A stretch of 64,000 nt of DNA from Cladorhizidae sp. MBARI D1340-BT2 (GCA_028752905.1 JAQNBH010000013.1:19188202-19252201), one strand, 5' to 3'. Counted from the first letter of the stretch, positions 10,201 through 25,201 are shown. Program-made: numbers and translations. The notes: generated by a model not told the origin, from the letters alone.

Positions 10201-11548
10201 GTGCTCTCTCTTGATACCAAACATCCATATATTCTGCACACTTCACTGTAATGGACTTGCAAGATAGGTATCTCTCAGTGTTCTCTATCTTGAGCTAAAC
10301 ATGTTAGCTTCATAGATTCTCCACGCTTCACTGAATAGACTTGATATATAGCTCTAAAGGTAGGCCTCTCTCTGTTCTCTCTCTTGATACCAAACATCCA
10401 TATATTCTGCATACATAGAATCACAAGATAGGTTTCTCTATGTGTTCTCTATCTTGATGCTAAACAGGTTAGCTTCATAGATTCTCCACACTTCACTGTA
10501 TAAACTTGATATATAGCTATTAAGATAGGTCTCTCCCTGTGCTCTCTGTTGATATCAAACATCCATAATATTCTGCATGCTTCACTGTAATGGACTTGAT
10601 ATGATTCGAATGATAGGTTTCATTATGTGTTCTCTATCTTGATATTTGCCCTAATTTGGTCTATAATATGTTTCTCATTTTCCCCCAAAAAATCTTGTTA
10701 TTTTGCCGTAAAGCTCATAACTTTTCTATACTTTACTCCAAAAAGATAATTTTTATATCACCGGATAGCCCTTCTAATTATCTGTCTTTTGTACGTGCCA
10801 ATATTTTGAGTACTCTAAGTATTAGCAAGTTATGGTGATTTGAAGTGGTAAGGTTTGCGATCTTTCCTGGCGTTTTCCAGTTGCCAAAGCGGTGGCCTGC
10901 CAGTGAAAAACCACTACATTTATTGATAATCTGTTGACATGTTGCAGATAAGGGCCTTCTCTATCAGTTGACAAAATCTGGGACTTTGGTCTTGTTAATT
11001 AGGGCAGTTATGAATTGTACTCTTACTTGATGCTAAACATGTTAGCTTCGTAGATTATCCACACTTCACTGAATAGACTTGATGTATAGCTATTAAGATA
11101 GGACTCTCTAAGTGCTCTCTCTTGATACCAAACATCCATATATTCTGCACACTTCACTGTAATGGACTTGCAAGATAGGTATCTCTCAGTGTTCTCTATC
11201 TTGAGCTAAACATGTTAGCTTCATAGATTCTCCACGCTTCACTGAATAGACTTGATATATAGCTCTAAAGGTAGGCCTCTCTCTGTTCTCTCTCTTGATA
11301 CCAAACATCCATATATTCTGCATACATAGAATCACAAGATAGGTTTCTCTATGTGTTCTCTATCTTGATGCTAAACAGGTTAGCTTCATAGATTCTCCAC
11401 ACTTCACTGTATAAACTTGATATATAGCTATTAAGATAGGTCTCTCCCTGTGCTCTCTGTTGATATCAAACATCCATAATATTCTGCATGCTTCACTGTA
11501 ATGGACTTGATATGATTCGAATGATAGGTTTCATTATGTGTTCTCTAT

Positions 11549-14500
11549 CTTGATATTTGCCCTAATTTGGTCTATAATATGTTTCTCATTTCCCCCCAAA
11601 AAATCTTGTTATTTTGCCGTAAAGCTCATAACTTTTCTATACTTTACCCCAAAAAGATAATTTTTATATCACCGGATAGCCCTTCTAATTATCTGTCTTT
11701 TGTACGTGCCAATATTTTGAGTACTCTAAGTATTAGCAAGTTATGGTGATTTGAAGTGGTAAGGTTTGCGATCTTTCCTGGCGTTTTCCAGTTGCCAAAG
11801 CGGTGGCCTGCCAGTGAAAAACCACTACATTTATTGATAATCTGTTGACATGTTGCAGATAAGGGCCTTCTCTATCAGTTGACAAAATCTGGGACTTTGG
11901 TCTTGTTAATTAGGGCAGTTATGAATTGTACTCTTACTTGATGCTAAACATGTTAGCTTCGTAGATTATCCACACTTCACTGAATAGACTTGATGTATAG
12001 CTATTAAGATAGGACTCTCTAAGTGCTCTCTCTTGATACCAAACATCCATATATTCTGCACACTTCACTGTAATGGACTTGCAAGATAGGTATCTCTCAG
12101 TGTTCTCTATCTTGAGCTAAACATGTTAGCTTCATAGATTCTCCACACTTCACTGAATAGACTTGATATATAGCTCTAAAGGTAGGCCTCTCTCTGTTCT
12201 CTCTCTTGATACCAAACATCCATATATTCTGCATACATAGAATCACAAGATAGGTTTCTCTATGTGTTCTCTATCTTGATGCTAAACAGGTTAGCTTCAT
12301 AGATTCTCCACACTTCACTGTATAAACTTGATATATAGCTATTAAGATAGGTCTCTCCCTGTGCTCTCTGTTGATATCAAACATCCATAATATTCTGCAC
12401 ACTTCACTGTAATGGACTTGATATGATTCGAATGATAGGTTTCATTATGTGTTCTCTATCTTGATATTTGCCCTAATTTGGTCTATAATATGTTTCTCAT
12501 TTCCCCCCCAAAAATCTTGTTATTTTGCCGTAAAGCTCATAACTTTTCTATACTTTACCCCAAAAAGATAATTTTTATATCACCGGATAGCCCTTCTAAT
12601 TATCTGTCTTTTGTACGTGCCAATATTTTGAGTACTCTAAGTATTAGCAAGTTATGGTGATTTGAAGTGGTAAGGTTTGCGATCTTTCCTGGCGTTTTCC
12701 AGTTGCCAAAGCGGTGGCCTGCCAGTGAAAAACCACTACATTTATTGATAATCTGTTGACATGTTGCAGATAAGGGCCTTCTCTATCAGTTGACAAAATC
12801 TGGGACTTTGGTCTTGTTAATTAGGGCAGTTATGAATTGTACTCTTACTTGATGCTAAACATGTTAGCTTCGTAGATTATCCACACTTCACTGAATAGAC
12901 TTGATGTATAGCTATTAAGATAGGACTCTCTAAGTGCTCTCTCTTGATACCAAACATCCATATATTCTGCACACTTCACTGTAATGGACTTGCAAGATAG
13001 GTATCTCTCAGTGTTCTCTATCTTGAGCTAAACATGTTAGCTTCATAGATTCTCCACGCTTCACTGAATAGACTTGATATATAGCTCTAAAGGTAGGCCT
13101 CTCTCTGTTCTCTCTCTTGATACCAAACATCCATATATTCTGCATACATAGAATCACAAGATAGGTTTCTCTATGTGTTCTCTATCTTGATGCTAAACAG
13201 GTTAGCTTCATAGATTCTCCACACTTCACTGTATAAACTTGATATATAGCTATTAAGATAGGTCTCTCCCTGTGCTCTCTGTTGATATCAAACATCCATA
13301 ATATTCTGCATGCTTCACTGTAATGGACTTGATATGATTCGAATGATAGGTTTCATTATGTGTTCTCTATCTTGATATTTGCCCTAATTTGGTCTATAAT
13401 ATGTTTCTCATTTCCCCCCAAAAAATCTTGTTATTTTACCGTAAAGCTCATAACTTTTCTATACTTTACCCCAAAAAGATAATTTTTATATCACCGGATA
13501 GCCCTTCTAATTATCTGTCTTTTGTACGTGCCAATATTTTGAGTACTCTAAGTATTAGCAAGTTATGGTGATTTGAAGTGGTAAGGTTTGCGATCTTTCC
13601 TGGCGTTTTCCAGTTGCCAAAGCGGTGGCCTGCCAGTGAAAAACCACTACATTTATTGATAATCTGTTGACATGTTGCAGATAAGGGCCTTCTCTATCAG
13701 TTGACAAAATCTGGGACTTTGGTCTTGTTAATTAGGGCAGTTATGAATTGTACTCTTACTTGATGCTAAACATGTTAGCTTCGTAGATTATCCACACTTC
13801 ACTGAATAGACTTGATGTATAGCTATTAAGATAGGACTCTCTAAGTGCTCTCTCTTGATACCAAACATCCATATATTCTGCACACTTCACTGTAATGGAC
13901 TTGCAAGATAGGTATCTCTCAGTGTTCTCTATCTTGAGCTAAACATGTTAGCTTCATAGATTCTCCACACTTCACTGAATAGACTTGATATATAGCTCTA
14001 AAGGTAGGCCTCTCTCTGTTCTCTCTCTTGATACCAAACATCCATATATTCTGCATACATAGAATCACAAGATAGGTTTCTCTATGTGTTCTCTATCTTG
14101 ATGCTAAACAGGTTAGCTTCATAGATTCTCCACACTTCACTGTATAAACTTGATATATAGCTATTAAGATAGGTCTCTCCCTGTGCTCTCTGTTGATATC
14201 AAACATCCATAATATTCTGCACACTTCACTGTAATGGACTTGATATGATTCGAATGATAGGTTTCATTATGTGTTCTCTATCTTGATATTTGCCCTAATT
14301 TGGTCTATAATATGTTTCTCATTTCCCCCCCAAAAATCTTGTTATTTTGCCGTAAAGCTCATAACTTTTCTATACTTTACCCCAAAAAGATAATTTTTAT
14401 ATCACCGGATAGCCCTTCTAATTATCTGTCTTTTGTACGTGCCAATATTTTGAGTACTCTAAGTATTAGCAAGTTATGGTGATTTGAAGTGGTAAGGTTT

Positions 14501-17500
14501 GCGATCTTTCCTGGCGTTTTCCAGTTGCCAAAGCGGTGGCCTGCCAGTGAAAAACCACTACATTTATTGATAATCTGTTGACATGTTGCAGATAAGGGCC
14601 TTCTCTATCAGTTGACAAAATCTGGGACTTTGGTCTTGTTAATTAGGGCAGTTATGAATTGTACTCTTACTTGATGCTAAACATGTTAGCTTCGTAGATT
14701 ATCCACACTTCACTGAATAGACTTGATGTATAGCTATTAAGATAGGACTCTCTAAGTGCTCTCTCTTGATACCAAACATCCATATATTCTGCACACTTCA
14801 CTGTAATGGACTTGCAAGATAGGTATCTCTCAGTGTTCTCTATCTTGAGCTAAACATGTTAGCTTCATAGATTCTCCACGCTTCACTGAATAGACTTGAT
14901 ATATAGCTCTAAAGGTAGGCCTCTCTCTGTTCTCTCTCTTGATACCAAACATCCATATATTCTGCATACATAGAATCACAAGATAGGTTTCTCTATGTGT
15001 TCTCTATCTTGATGCTAAACAGGTTAGCTTCATAGATTCTCCACACTTCACTGTATAAACTTGATATATAGCTATTAAGATAGGTCTCTCCCTGTGCTCT
15101 CTGTTGATATCAAACATCCATAATATTCTGCATGCTTCACTGTAATGGACTTGATATGATTCGAATGATAGGTTTCATTATGTGTTCTCTATCTTGATAT
15201 TTGCCCTAATTTGGTCTATAATATGTTTCTCATTTTCCCCCAAAAAATCTTGTTATTTTGCCGTAAAGCTCATAACTTTTCTATACTTTACCCCAAAAAG
15301 ATAATTTTTATATCACCGGATAGCCCTTCTAATTATCTGTCTTTTGTACGTGCCAATATTTTGAGTACTCTAAGTATTAGCAAGTTATGGTGATTTGAAG
15401 TGGTAAGGTTTGCGATCTTTCCTGGCGTTTTCCAGTTGCCAAAGCGGTGGCCTGCCAGTGAAAAACCACTACATTTATTGATAATCTGTTGACATGTTGC
15501 AGATAAGGGCCTTCTCTATCAGTTGACAAAATCTGGGACTTTGGTCTTGTTAATTAGGGCAGTTATGAATTGTACTCTTACTTGATGCTAAACATGTTAG
15601 CTTCGTAGATTATCCACACTTCACTGAATAGACTTGATGTATAGCTATTAAGATAGGACTCTCTAAGTGCTCTCTCTTGATACCAAACATCCATATATTC
15701 TGCACACTTCACTGTAATGGACTTGCAAGATAGGTATCTCTCAGTGTTCTCTATCTTGAGCTAAACATGTTAGCTTCATAGATTCTCCACGCTTGACTGA
15801 ATAGACTTGATATATTGCTCTAAAGGTAGGCCTCTCTCTGTTCTCTCTCTTGATACCAAACATCCATATATTCTGCATACATAGAATCACAAGATAGGTT
15901 TCTCTATGTGTTCTCTATCTTGATGCTAAACAGGTTAGCTTCATAGATTCTCCACACTTCACTGTATAAACTTGATATATAGCTATTAAGATAGGTCTCT
16001 CCCTGTGCTCTCTGTTGATATCAAACATCCATAATATTCTGCATGCTTCACTGTAATGGACTTGATATGATTCGAATGATAGGTTTCATTATGTGTTCTC
16101 TATCTTGATATTTGCCCTAATTTGGTCTATAATATGTTTCTCATTTTCCCCCCAAAAATCTTGTTATTTTGCCGTAAAGCTCATAACTTTTCTATACTTT
16201 ACACCAAAAAGATAATTTTTATATCACCGGATAGCCCTTCTAATTATCTGTCTTTTGTACGTGCCAATATTTTGAGTACTCTAAGTATTAGCAAGTTATG
16301 GTGATTTGAAGTGGTAAGGTTTGCGATCTTTCCTGGCGTTTTCCAGTTGCCAAAGCGGTGGCCTGCCAGTGAAAAACCACTACATTTATTGATAATCTGT
16401 TGACATGTTGCAGATAAGGGCCTTCTCTATCAGTTGACAAAATCTGGGACTTTGGTCTTGTTAATTAGGGCAGTTATGAATTGTACTCTTACTTGATGCT
16501 AAACATGTTAGCTTCGTAGATTATCCACACTTCACTGAATAGACTTGATGTATAGCTATTAAGATAGGACTCTCTAAGTGCTCTCTCTTGATACCAAACA
16601 TCCATATATTCTGCACACTTCACTGTAATGGACTTGCAAGATAGGTATCTCTCAGTGTTCTCTATCTTGAGCTAAACATGTTAGCTTCATAGATTCTCCA
16701 CGCTTCACTGAATAGACTTGATATATTGCTCTAAAGGTAGGCCTCTCTCTGTTCTCTCTCTTGATACCAAACATCCATATATTCTGCATACATAGAATCA
16801 CAAGATAGGTTTCTCTATGTGTTCTCTATCTTGATGCTAAACAGGTTAGCTTCATAGATTCTCCACACTTCACTGTATAAACTTGATATATAGCTATTAA
16901 GATAGGTCTCTCCCTGTGCTCTCTGTTGATATCAAACATCCATAATATTCTGCATGCTTCACTGTAATGGACTTGATATGATTCGAATGATAGGTTTCAT
17001 TATGTGTTCTCTATCTTGATATTTGCCCTAATTTGGTCTATAATATGTTTCTCATTTTCCCCCCAAAAATCTTGTTATTTTGCCGTAAAGCTCATAACTT
17101 TTCTATACTTTACCCCAAAAAGATAATTTTTATATCACCGGATAGCCCTTCTAATTATCTGTCTTTTGTACGTGCCAATATTTTGAGTACTCTAAGTATT
17201 AGCAAGTTATGGTGATTTGAAGTGGTAAGGTTTGCGATCTTTCCTGGCGTTTTCCAGTTGCCAAAGCGGTGGCCTGCCAGTGAAAAACCACTACATTTAT
17301 TGATAATCTGTTGACATGTTGCAGATAAGGGCCTTCTCTATCAGTTGACAAAATCTGGGACTTTGGTCTTGTTAATTAGGGCAGTTATGAATTGTACTCT
17401 TACTTGATGCTAAACATGTTAGCTTCGTAGATTATCCACACTTCACTGAATAGACTTGATGTATAGCTATTAAGATAGGACTCTCTAAGTGCTCTCTCTT

Positions 17501-17925
17501 GATACCAAACATCCATATATTCTGCACACTTCACTGTAATGGACTTGCAAGATAGGTATCTCTCAGTGTTCTCTATCTTGAGCTAAACATGTTAGCTTCA
17601 TAGATTCTCCACGCTTCACTGAATAGACTTGATATATAGCTCTAAAGGTAGGCCTCTCTCTGTTCTCTCTCTTGATACCAAACATCCGTATATTCTGCAT
17701 ACATAGAATCACAAGATAGGTTTCTCTATGTGTTCTCTATCTTGATGCTAAACAGGTTAGCTTCATAGATTCTCCACACTTCACTGTATAAACTTGATAT
17801 ATAGCTATTAAGATAGGTCTCTCCCTGTGCTCTCTGTTGATATCAAACATCCATAATATTCTGCACACTTCACTGTAATGGACTTGATATGATTCGAATG
17901 ATAGGTTTCATTATGTGTTCTCTAT
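11549..17925. repeat. Seven-monomer higher-order block, copy 1 (6377 bp)
   Basis: Monomers 10-16 carry a fixed order of diagnostic variants. The T/C/A tract goes T3C6A6, T3C7A5, T3C6A6, T3C7A5, T4C5A6, T4C6A5, T4C6A5. A2 reads CACACTTCACTG in the first and third. The fifth carries CGCTTGACTG and TATATTGCTC in A2, and the sixth has TTTACACC. The same order returns at 26113-32489 and, apart from the last monomer, at 37045-43421. One private change (TTATTTTACC for TTATTTTGCC, about 13432-13441) marks this copy. Confidence 0.75.
15193..17014. repeat. Paired monomers with the GACTG/ATTGC and TTTACACC variants (example)
   Basis: The first monomer of the pair has CGCTTGACTG and TATATTGCTC in A2, and the next has TTTACACC in the spacer and TATATTGCTC in A2. 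The pair recurs starting at 29757, 40689, 52357 and (with a mosaic first member) 55090. The last, incomplete monomer at 63284 has the first-member variants at about 63893-63910, so its partner should lie just past the window. Confidence 0.8.
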
Positions 17926-19747
17926 CTTGATATTTGCCCTAATTTGGTCTATAATATGTTTCTCATTTCCCCCCCAAAAATCTTGTTATTTTGCCGTAAA
18001 GCTCATAACTTTTCTATACTTTACCCCAAAAAGATAATTTTTACATCATCGAATAGCCCTTCTAATTATCTGTCTTTTGTACGTGCCAATATTTTGAGTA
18101 CTCTAAGTATTAGCAAGTTATGGTGATTTGAAGTGGTAAGGTTTGCGATCTTTCCTGGCGTTTTCCAGTTGCCAAAGCGGTGGCCTGCCAGTGAAAAACC
18201 ACTACATTTATTGATAATCTGTTGACATGTTGCAGATAAGGGCCTTCTCTATCAGTTGACAAAATCTGGGACTTTGGTCTTGTTAATTAGGGCAGTTATG
18301 AATTGTACTCTTACTTGATGCTAAACATGTTAGCTTCGTAGATTATCCACACTTCACTGAATAGACTTGATGTATAGCTATTAAGATAGGACTCTCTAAG
18401 TGCTCTCTCTTGATACCAAACATCCATATATTCTGCACACTTCACTGTAATGGACTTGCAAGATAGGTATCTCTCAGTGTTCTCTATCTTGAGCTAAACA
18501 TGTTAGCTTCATAGATTCTCCACGCTTCACTGAATAGACTTGATATATAGCTCTAAAGGTAGGCCTCTCTCTGTTCTCTCTCTTGATACCAAACATCCAT
18601 ATATTCTGCATATATAGAATCACAAGATAGGTTTCTCTATGTGTTCTCTATCTTGATGCTAAACAGGTTAGCTTCATAGATTCTCCACACTTCACTGTAT
18701 AAACTTGATATATAGCTATTAAGATAGGTCTCTCCCTGTGCTCTCTGTTGATATCAAACATCCATAATATTCTGCATGCTTCACTGTAATGGACTTGATA
18801 TGATTCGAATGATAGGTTTCATTATGTGTTCTCTATCTTGATATTTGCCCTAATTTGGTCTATAATATGTTTCTCATTTTCCCCCCAAAAATCTTGTTAT
18901 TTTGCCGTAAAGCTCATAACTTTTCTACACTTTACCCAAAAAAGATAATTTTTATATCACCGGATAGCCCTTCTAATTATCTGTCTTTTGTACGTACCAA
19001 TATTTTGAGTACTCTAAGTATTAGCAAGTTATGGTGATTTGAAATGGTAAGGTTTGCGATCTTTCCTGGCGTTTTCCAGTTGCCAAAGCGGTGGCCTGCC
19101 AGTGAAAAACCACTACATTTATTGATAATCTGTTGACATGTTGCAGATAAGGGCCTTCTCTATCAGTTGACAAAATCTGGGACTTTGGTCTTGTTAATTA
19201 GGGCAGTTATGAATTGTACTCTTACTTGATGCTAAACATGTTAGCTTCGTAGATTATCCACACTTCACTGAATAGACTTGATGTATAGCTATTAAGATAG
19301 GACTCTCTAAGTGCTCTCTCTTGATACCAAACATCCATATATTCTGCACACTTCACTGTAATGGACTTGCAAGATAGGTATCTCTCAGTGTTCTCTATCT
19401 TGAGCTAAACATGTTAGCTTCATAGATTCTCCACGCTTCACTGAATAGACTTGATATATAGCTCTAAAGGTAGGCCTCTCTCTGTTCTCTCTCTTGATAC
19501 CAAACATCCGTATATTCTGCATACATAGAATCACAAGATAGGTTTCTCTATGTGTTCTCTATCTTGATGCTAAACAGGTTAGCTTCATAGATTCTCCACA
19601 CTTCACTGTATAAACTTGATATATAGCTATTAAGATAGGTCTCTCCCTGTGCTCTCTGTTGATATCAAACATCCATAATATTCTGCACACTTCACTGTAA
19701 TGGACTTGATATGATTCGAATGATAGGTTTCATTATGTGTTCTCTAT
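17926..19747. repeat. Two-monomer higher-order unit, first of three
   Basis: Monomers 17-18 pair a spacer with TTTTACATCATCGAATAG (T3C7A5 tract) with a spacer carrying TTCTACACTTTACCCAAAAA, GTACGTACC and GAAATGG. The same pair occurs at 19748-21564 and 22475-24291. The ACATCATCGAATAG form is seen nowhere else in the window, so the three pairs share a recent origin. Confidence 0.85.
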
Positions 19748-22474
19748 CTTGATATTTGCCCTAATTTGGTCTATAATATGTTTCTCATTTCCCCCCCAAA
19801 AATCTTGTTATTTTGCCGTAAAGCTCATAACTTTTCTATACTTTACCCCAAAAAGATAATTTTTACATCATCGAATAGCCCTTCTAATTATCTGTCTTTT
19901 GTACGTGCCAATATTTTGAGTACTCTAAGTATTAGCAAGTTATGGTGATTTGAAGTGGTAAGGTTTGCGATCTTTCCTGGCGTTTTCCAGTTGCCAAAGC
20001 GGTGGCCTGCCAGTGAAAAACCACTACATTTATTGATAATCTGTTGACATGTTGCAGATAAGGGCCTTCTCTATCAGTTGACAAAATCTGGGACTTTGGT
20101 CTTGTTAATTAGGGCAGTTATGAATTGTACTCTTACTTGATGCTAAACATGTTAGCTTCGTAGATTATCCACACTTCACTGAATAGACTTGATGTATAGC
20201 TATTAAGATAGGACTCTCTAAGTGCTCTCTCTTGATACCAAACATCCATATATTCTGCACACTTCACTGTAATGGACTTGCAAGATAGGTATCTCTCAGT
20301 GTTCTCTATCTTGAGCTAAACATGTTAGCTTCATAGATTCTCCACGCTTCACTGAATAGACTTGATATATAGCTCTAAAGGTAGGCCTCTCTCTGTTCTC
20401 TCTCTTGATACCAAACATCCATATATTCTGCATATATAGAATCACAAGATAGGTTTCTCTATGTGTTCTCTATCTTGATGCTAAACAGGTTAGCTTCATA
20501 GATTCTCCACACTTCACTGTATAAACTTGATATATAGCTATTAAGATAGGTCTCTCCCTGTGCTCTCTGTTGATATCAAACATCCATAATATTCTGCATG
20601 CTTCACTGTAATGGACTTGATATGATTCGAATGATAGGTTTCATTATGTGTTCTCTATCTTGATATTTGCCCTAATTTGGTCTATAATATGTTTCTCATT
20701 TTCCCCCCAAAAATCTTGTTATTTTGCCGTAAAGCTCATAACTTTTCTACACTTTACCCAAAAAAGATAATTTTTATATCACCGGATAGCCCTTCTAATT
20801 ATCTGTCTTTTGTACGTACCAATATTTTGAGTACTCTAAGTATTAGCAAGTTATGGTGATTTGAAATGGTAAGGTTTGCGATCTTTCCTGGCGTTTTCCA
20901 GTTGCCAAAGCGGTGGCCTGCCAGTGAAAAACCACTACATTTATTGATAATCTGTTGACATGTTGCAGATAAGGGCCTTCTCTATCAGTTGACAAAATCT
21001 GGGACTTTGGTCTTGTTAATTAGGGCAGTTATGAATTGTACTCTTACTTGATGCTAAACATGTTAGCTTCGTAGATTATCCACACTTCACTGAATAGACT
21101 TGATGTATAGCTATTAAGATAGGACTCTCTAAGTGCTCTCTCTTGATACCAAACATCCATATATTCTGCACACTTCACTGTAATGGACTTGCAAGATAGG
21201 TATCTCTCAGTGTTCTCTATCTTGAGCTAAACATGTTAGCTTCATAGATTCTCCACGCTTCACTGAATAGACTTGATATATAGCTCTAAAGGTAGGCCTC
21301 TCTCTGTTCTCTCTCTTGATACCAAACATCCATATATTCTGCATACATAGAATCACAAGATAGGTTTCTCTATGTGTTCTCTATCTTGATGCTAAACAGC
21401 TTCATAGATTCTCCACACTTCACTGTATAAACTTGATATATAGCTATTAAGATAGGTCTCTCCCTGTGCTCTCTGTTGATATCAAACATCCATAATATTC
21501 TGCATGCTTCACTGTAATGGACTTGATATGATTCGAATGATAGGTTTCATTATGTGTTCTCTATCTTGATATTTGCCCTAATTTGGTCTATAATATGTTT
21601 CTCATTTCCCCCCCAAAAATCTTGTTATTTTGCCGTAAAGCTCATAACTTTTCTATACTTTACCCCAAAAAGATAATTTTTATATCACCGGATAGCCCTT
21701 CTAATTATCTGTCTTTTGTACGTGCCAATATTTTGAGTACTCTAAGTATTAGCAAGTTATGGTGATTTGAAGTGGTAAGGTTTGCGATCTTTCCTGGCGT
21801 TTTCCAGTTGCCAAAGCGGTGGCCTGCCAGTGAAAAACCACTATATTTATTGATAATCTGTTGACATGTTGCAGATAAGGGCCTTCTCTATCAGTTGACA
21901 AAATCTGGGACTTTGTCTTGTTAATTAGGGCAGTTATGAATTGTACTCTTACTTGATGCTAAACATGTTAGCTTCGTAGATTATCCACACTTCACTGAAT
22001 AGACTTGATGTATAGCTATTAAGATAGGACTCTCTAAGTGCTCTCTCTTGATACCAAACATCCATATATTCTGCACACTTCACTGTAATGGACTTGCAAG
22101 ATAGGTATCTCTCAGTGTTCTCTATCTTGAGCTAAACATGTTAGCTTCATAGATTCTCCACGCTTCACTGAATAGACTTGATATATAGCTCTAAAGGTAG
22201 GCCTCTCTCTGTTCTCTCTCTTGATACCAAACATCCGTATATTCTGCATACATAGAATCACAAGATAGGTTTCTCTATGTGTTCTCTATCTTGATGCTAA
22301 ACAGGTTAGCTTCATAGATTCTCCACACTTCACTGTATAAACTTGATATATAGCTATTAAGATAGGTCTCTCCCTGTGCTCTCTGTTGATATCAAACATC
22401 CATAATATTCTGCACACTTCACTGTAATGGACTTGATATGATTCGAATGATAGGTTTCATTATGTGTTCTCTAT
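19748..22474. repeat. Three-monomer tandem duplication, copy 1 (2727 bp)
   Basis: Monomers 19-21 have lengths 911, 906 and 910 bp and carry the ACATCATCGAATAG spacer, then the TTCTACACTT spacer with a 5-bp deletion in A3, then a monomer with ACTATATTTATTG and CTTTGTCTTG (one G lost). The next 2727 bp repeats this order and these lengths exactly. Confidence 0.9.
20659..21564. repeat. 906-bp monomer with 5-bp deletion in A3 (one of five)
   Basis: A3 reads AAACAGCTTCATAG in place of AAACAGGTTAGCTTCATAG, losing GTTAG between two AG dinucleotides. The other carriers are 23386-24291, 43422-44327, 46896-47801 and 59645-60550. All five also carry the TTCTACACTT/GTACGTACC spacer. Two monomers with that spacer (18837-19747 and 55090-56000) lack the deletion, so either the deletion arose within this subfamily or those two lost it by exchange. 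Confidence 0.9.
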
Positions 22475-25201
22475 CTTGATATTTGCCCTAATTTGGTCTA
22501 TAATATGTTTCTCATTTCCCCCCCAAAAATCTTGTTATTTTGCCGTAAAGCTCATAACTTTTCTATACTTTACCCCAAAAAGATAATTTTTACATCATCG
22601 AATAGCCCTTCTAATTATCTGTCTTTTGTACGTGCCAATATTTTGAGTACTCTAAGTATTAGCAAGTTATGGTGATTTGAAGTGGTAAGGTTTGCGATCT
22701 TTCCTGGCGTTTTCCAGTTGCCAAAGCGGTGGCCTGCCAGTGAAAAACCACTACATTTATTGATAATCTGTTGACATGTTGCAGATAAGGGCCTTCTCTA
22801 TCAGTTGACAAAATCTGGGACTTTGGTCTTGTTAATTAGGGCAGTTATGAATTGTACTCTTACTTGATGCTAAACATGTTAGCTTCGTAGATTATCCACA
22901 CTTCACTGAATAGACTTGATGTATAGCTATTAAGATAGGACTCTCTAAGTGCTCTCTCTTGATACCAAACATCCATATATTCTGCACACTTCACTGTAAT
23001 GGACTTGCAAGATAGGTATCTCTCAGTGTTCTCTATCTTGAGCTAAACATGTTAGCTTCATAGATTCTCCACGCTTCACTGAATAGACTTGATATATAGC
23101 TCTAAAGGTAGGCCTCTCTCTGTTCTCTCTCTTGATACCAAACATCCATATATTCTGCATATATAGAATCACAAGATAGGTTTCTCTATGTGTTCTCTAT
23201 CTTGATGCTAAACAGGTTAGCTTCATAGATTCTCCACACTTCACTGTATAAACTTGATATATAGCTATTAAGATAGGTCTCTCCCTGTGCTCTCTGTTGA
23301 TATCAAACATCCATAATATTCTGCATGCTTCACTGTAATGGACTTGATATGATTCGAATGATAGGTTTCATTATGTGTTCTCTATCTTGATATTTGCCCT
23401 AATTTGGTCTATAATATGTTTCTCATTTTCCCCCCAAAAATCTTGTTATTTTGCCGTAAAGCTCATAACTTTTCTACACTTTACCCAAAAAAGATAATTT
23501 TTATATCACCGGATAGCCCTTCTAATTATCTGTCTTTTGTACGTACCAATATTTTGAGTACTCTAAGTATTAGCAAGTTATGGTGATTTGAAATGGTAAG
23601 GTTTGCGATCTTTCCTGGCGTTTTCCAGTTGCCAAAGCGGTGGCCTGCCAGTGAAAAACCACTACATTTATTGATAATCTGTTGACATGTTGCAGATAAG
23701 GGCCTTCTCTATCAGTTGACAAAATCTGGGACTTTGGTCTTGTTAATTAGGGCAGTTATGAATTGTACTCTTACTTGATGCTAAACATGTTAGCTTCGTA
23801 GATTATCCACACTTCACTGAATAGACTTGATGTATAGCTATTAAGATAGGACTCTCTAAGTGCTCTCTCTTGATACCAAACATCCATATATTCTGCACAC
23901 TTCACTGTAATGGACTTGCAAGATAGGTATCTCTCAGTGTTCTCTATCTTGAGCTAAACATGTTAGCTTCATAGATTCTCCACGCTTCACTGAATAGACT
24001 TGATATATAGCTCTAAAGGTAGGCCTCTCTCTGTTCTCTCTCTTGATACCAAACATCCATATATTCTGCATACATAGAATCACAAGATAGGTTTCTCTAT
24101 GTGTTCTCTATCTTGATGCTAAACAGCTTCATAGATTCTCCACACTTCACTGTATAAACTTGATATATAGCTATTAAGATAGGTCTCTCCCTGTGCTCTC
24201 TGTTGATATCAAACATCCATAATATTCTGCATGCTTCACTGTAATGGACTTGATATGATTCGAATGATAGGTTTCATTATGTGTTCTCTATCTTGATATT
24301 TGCCCTAATTTGGTCTATAATATGTTTCTCATTTCCCCCCCAAAAATCTTGTTATTTTGCCGTAAAGCTCATAACTTTTCTATACTTTACCCCAAAAAGA
24401 TAATTTTTATATCACCGGATAGCCCTTCTAATTATCTGTCTTTTGTACGTGCCAATATTTTGAGTACTCTAAGTATTAGCAAGTTATGGTGATTTGAAGT
24501 GGTAAGGTTTGCGATCTTTCCTGGCGTTTTCCAGTTGCCAAAGCGGTGGCCTGCCAGTGAAAAACCACTATATTTATTGATAATCTGTTGACATGTTGCA
24601 GATAAGGGCCTTCTCTATCAGTTGACAAAATCTGGGACTTTGTCTTGTTAATTAGGGCAGTTATGAATTGTACTCTTACTTGATGCTAAACATGTTAGCT
24701 TCGTAGATTATCCACACTTCACTGAATAGACTTGATGTATAGCTATTAAGATAGGACTCTCTAAGTGCTCTCTCTTGATACCAAACATCCATATATTCTG
24801 CACACTTCACTGTAATGGACTTGCAAGATAGGTATCTCTCAGTGTTCTCTATCTTGAGCTAAACATGTTAGCTTCATAGATTCTCCACACTTCACTGAAT
24901 AGACTTGATATATAGCTCTAAAGGTAGGCCTCTCTCTGTTCTCTCTCTTGATACCAAACATCCGTATATTCTGCATACATAGAATCACAAGATAGGTTTC
25001 TCTATGTGTTCTCTATCTTGATGCTAAACAGGTTAGCTTCATAGATTCTCCACACTTCACTGTATAAACTTGATATATAGCTATTAAGATAGGTCTCTCC
25101 CTGTGCTCTCTGTTGATATCAAACATCCATAATATTCTGCACACTTCACTGTAATGGACTTGATATGATTCGAATGATAGGTTTCATTATGTGTTCTCTA
25201 T
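22475..25201. repeat. Three-monomer tandem duplication, copy 2 (2727 bp)
   Basis: It has the same three monomers, the same indels and the same total length as 19748-22474. One visible difference lies in A2 of the third monomer, which has CACACTTC at about 24884 where the first copy has CACGCTTC. This is either a later exchange or a mutation, or it marks where the duplication junction lies. Confidence 0.9.
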
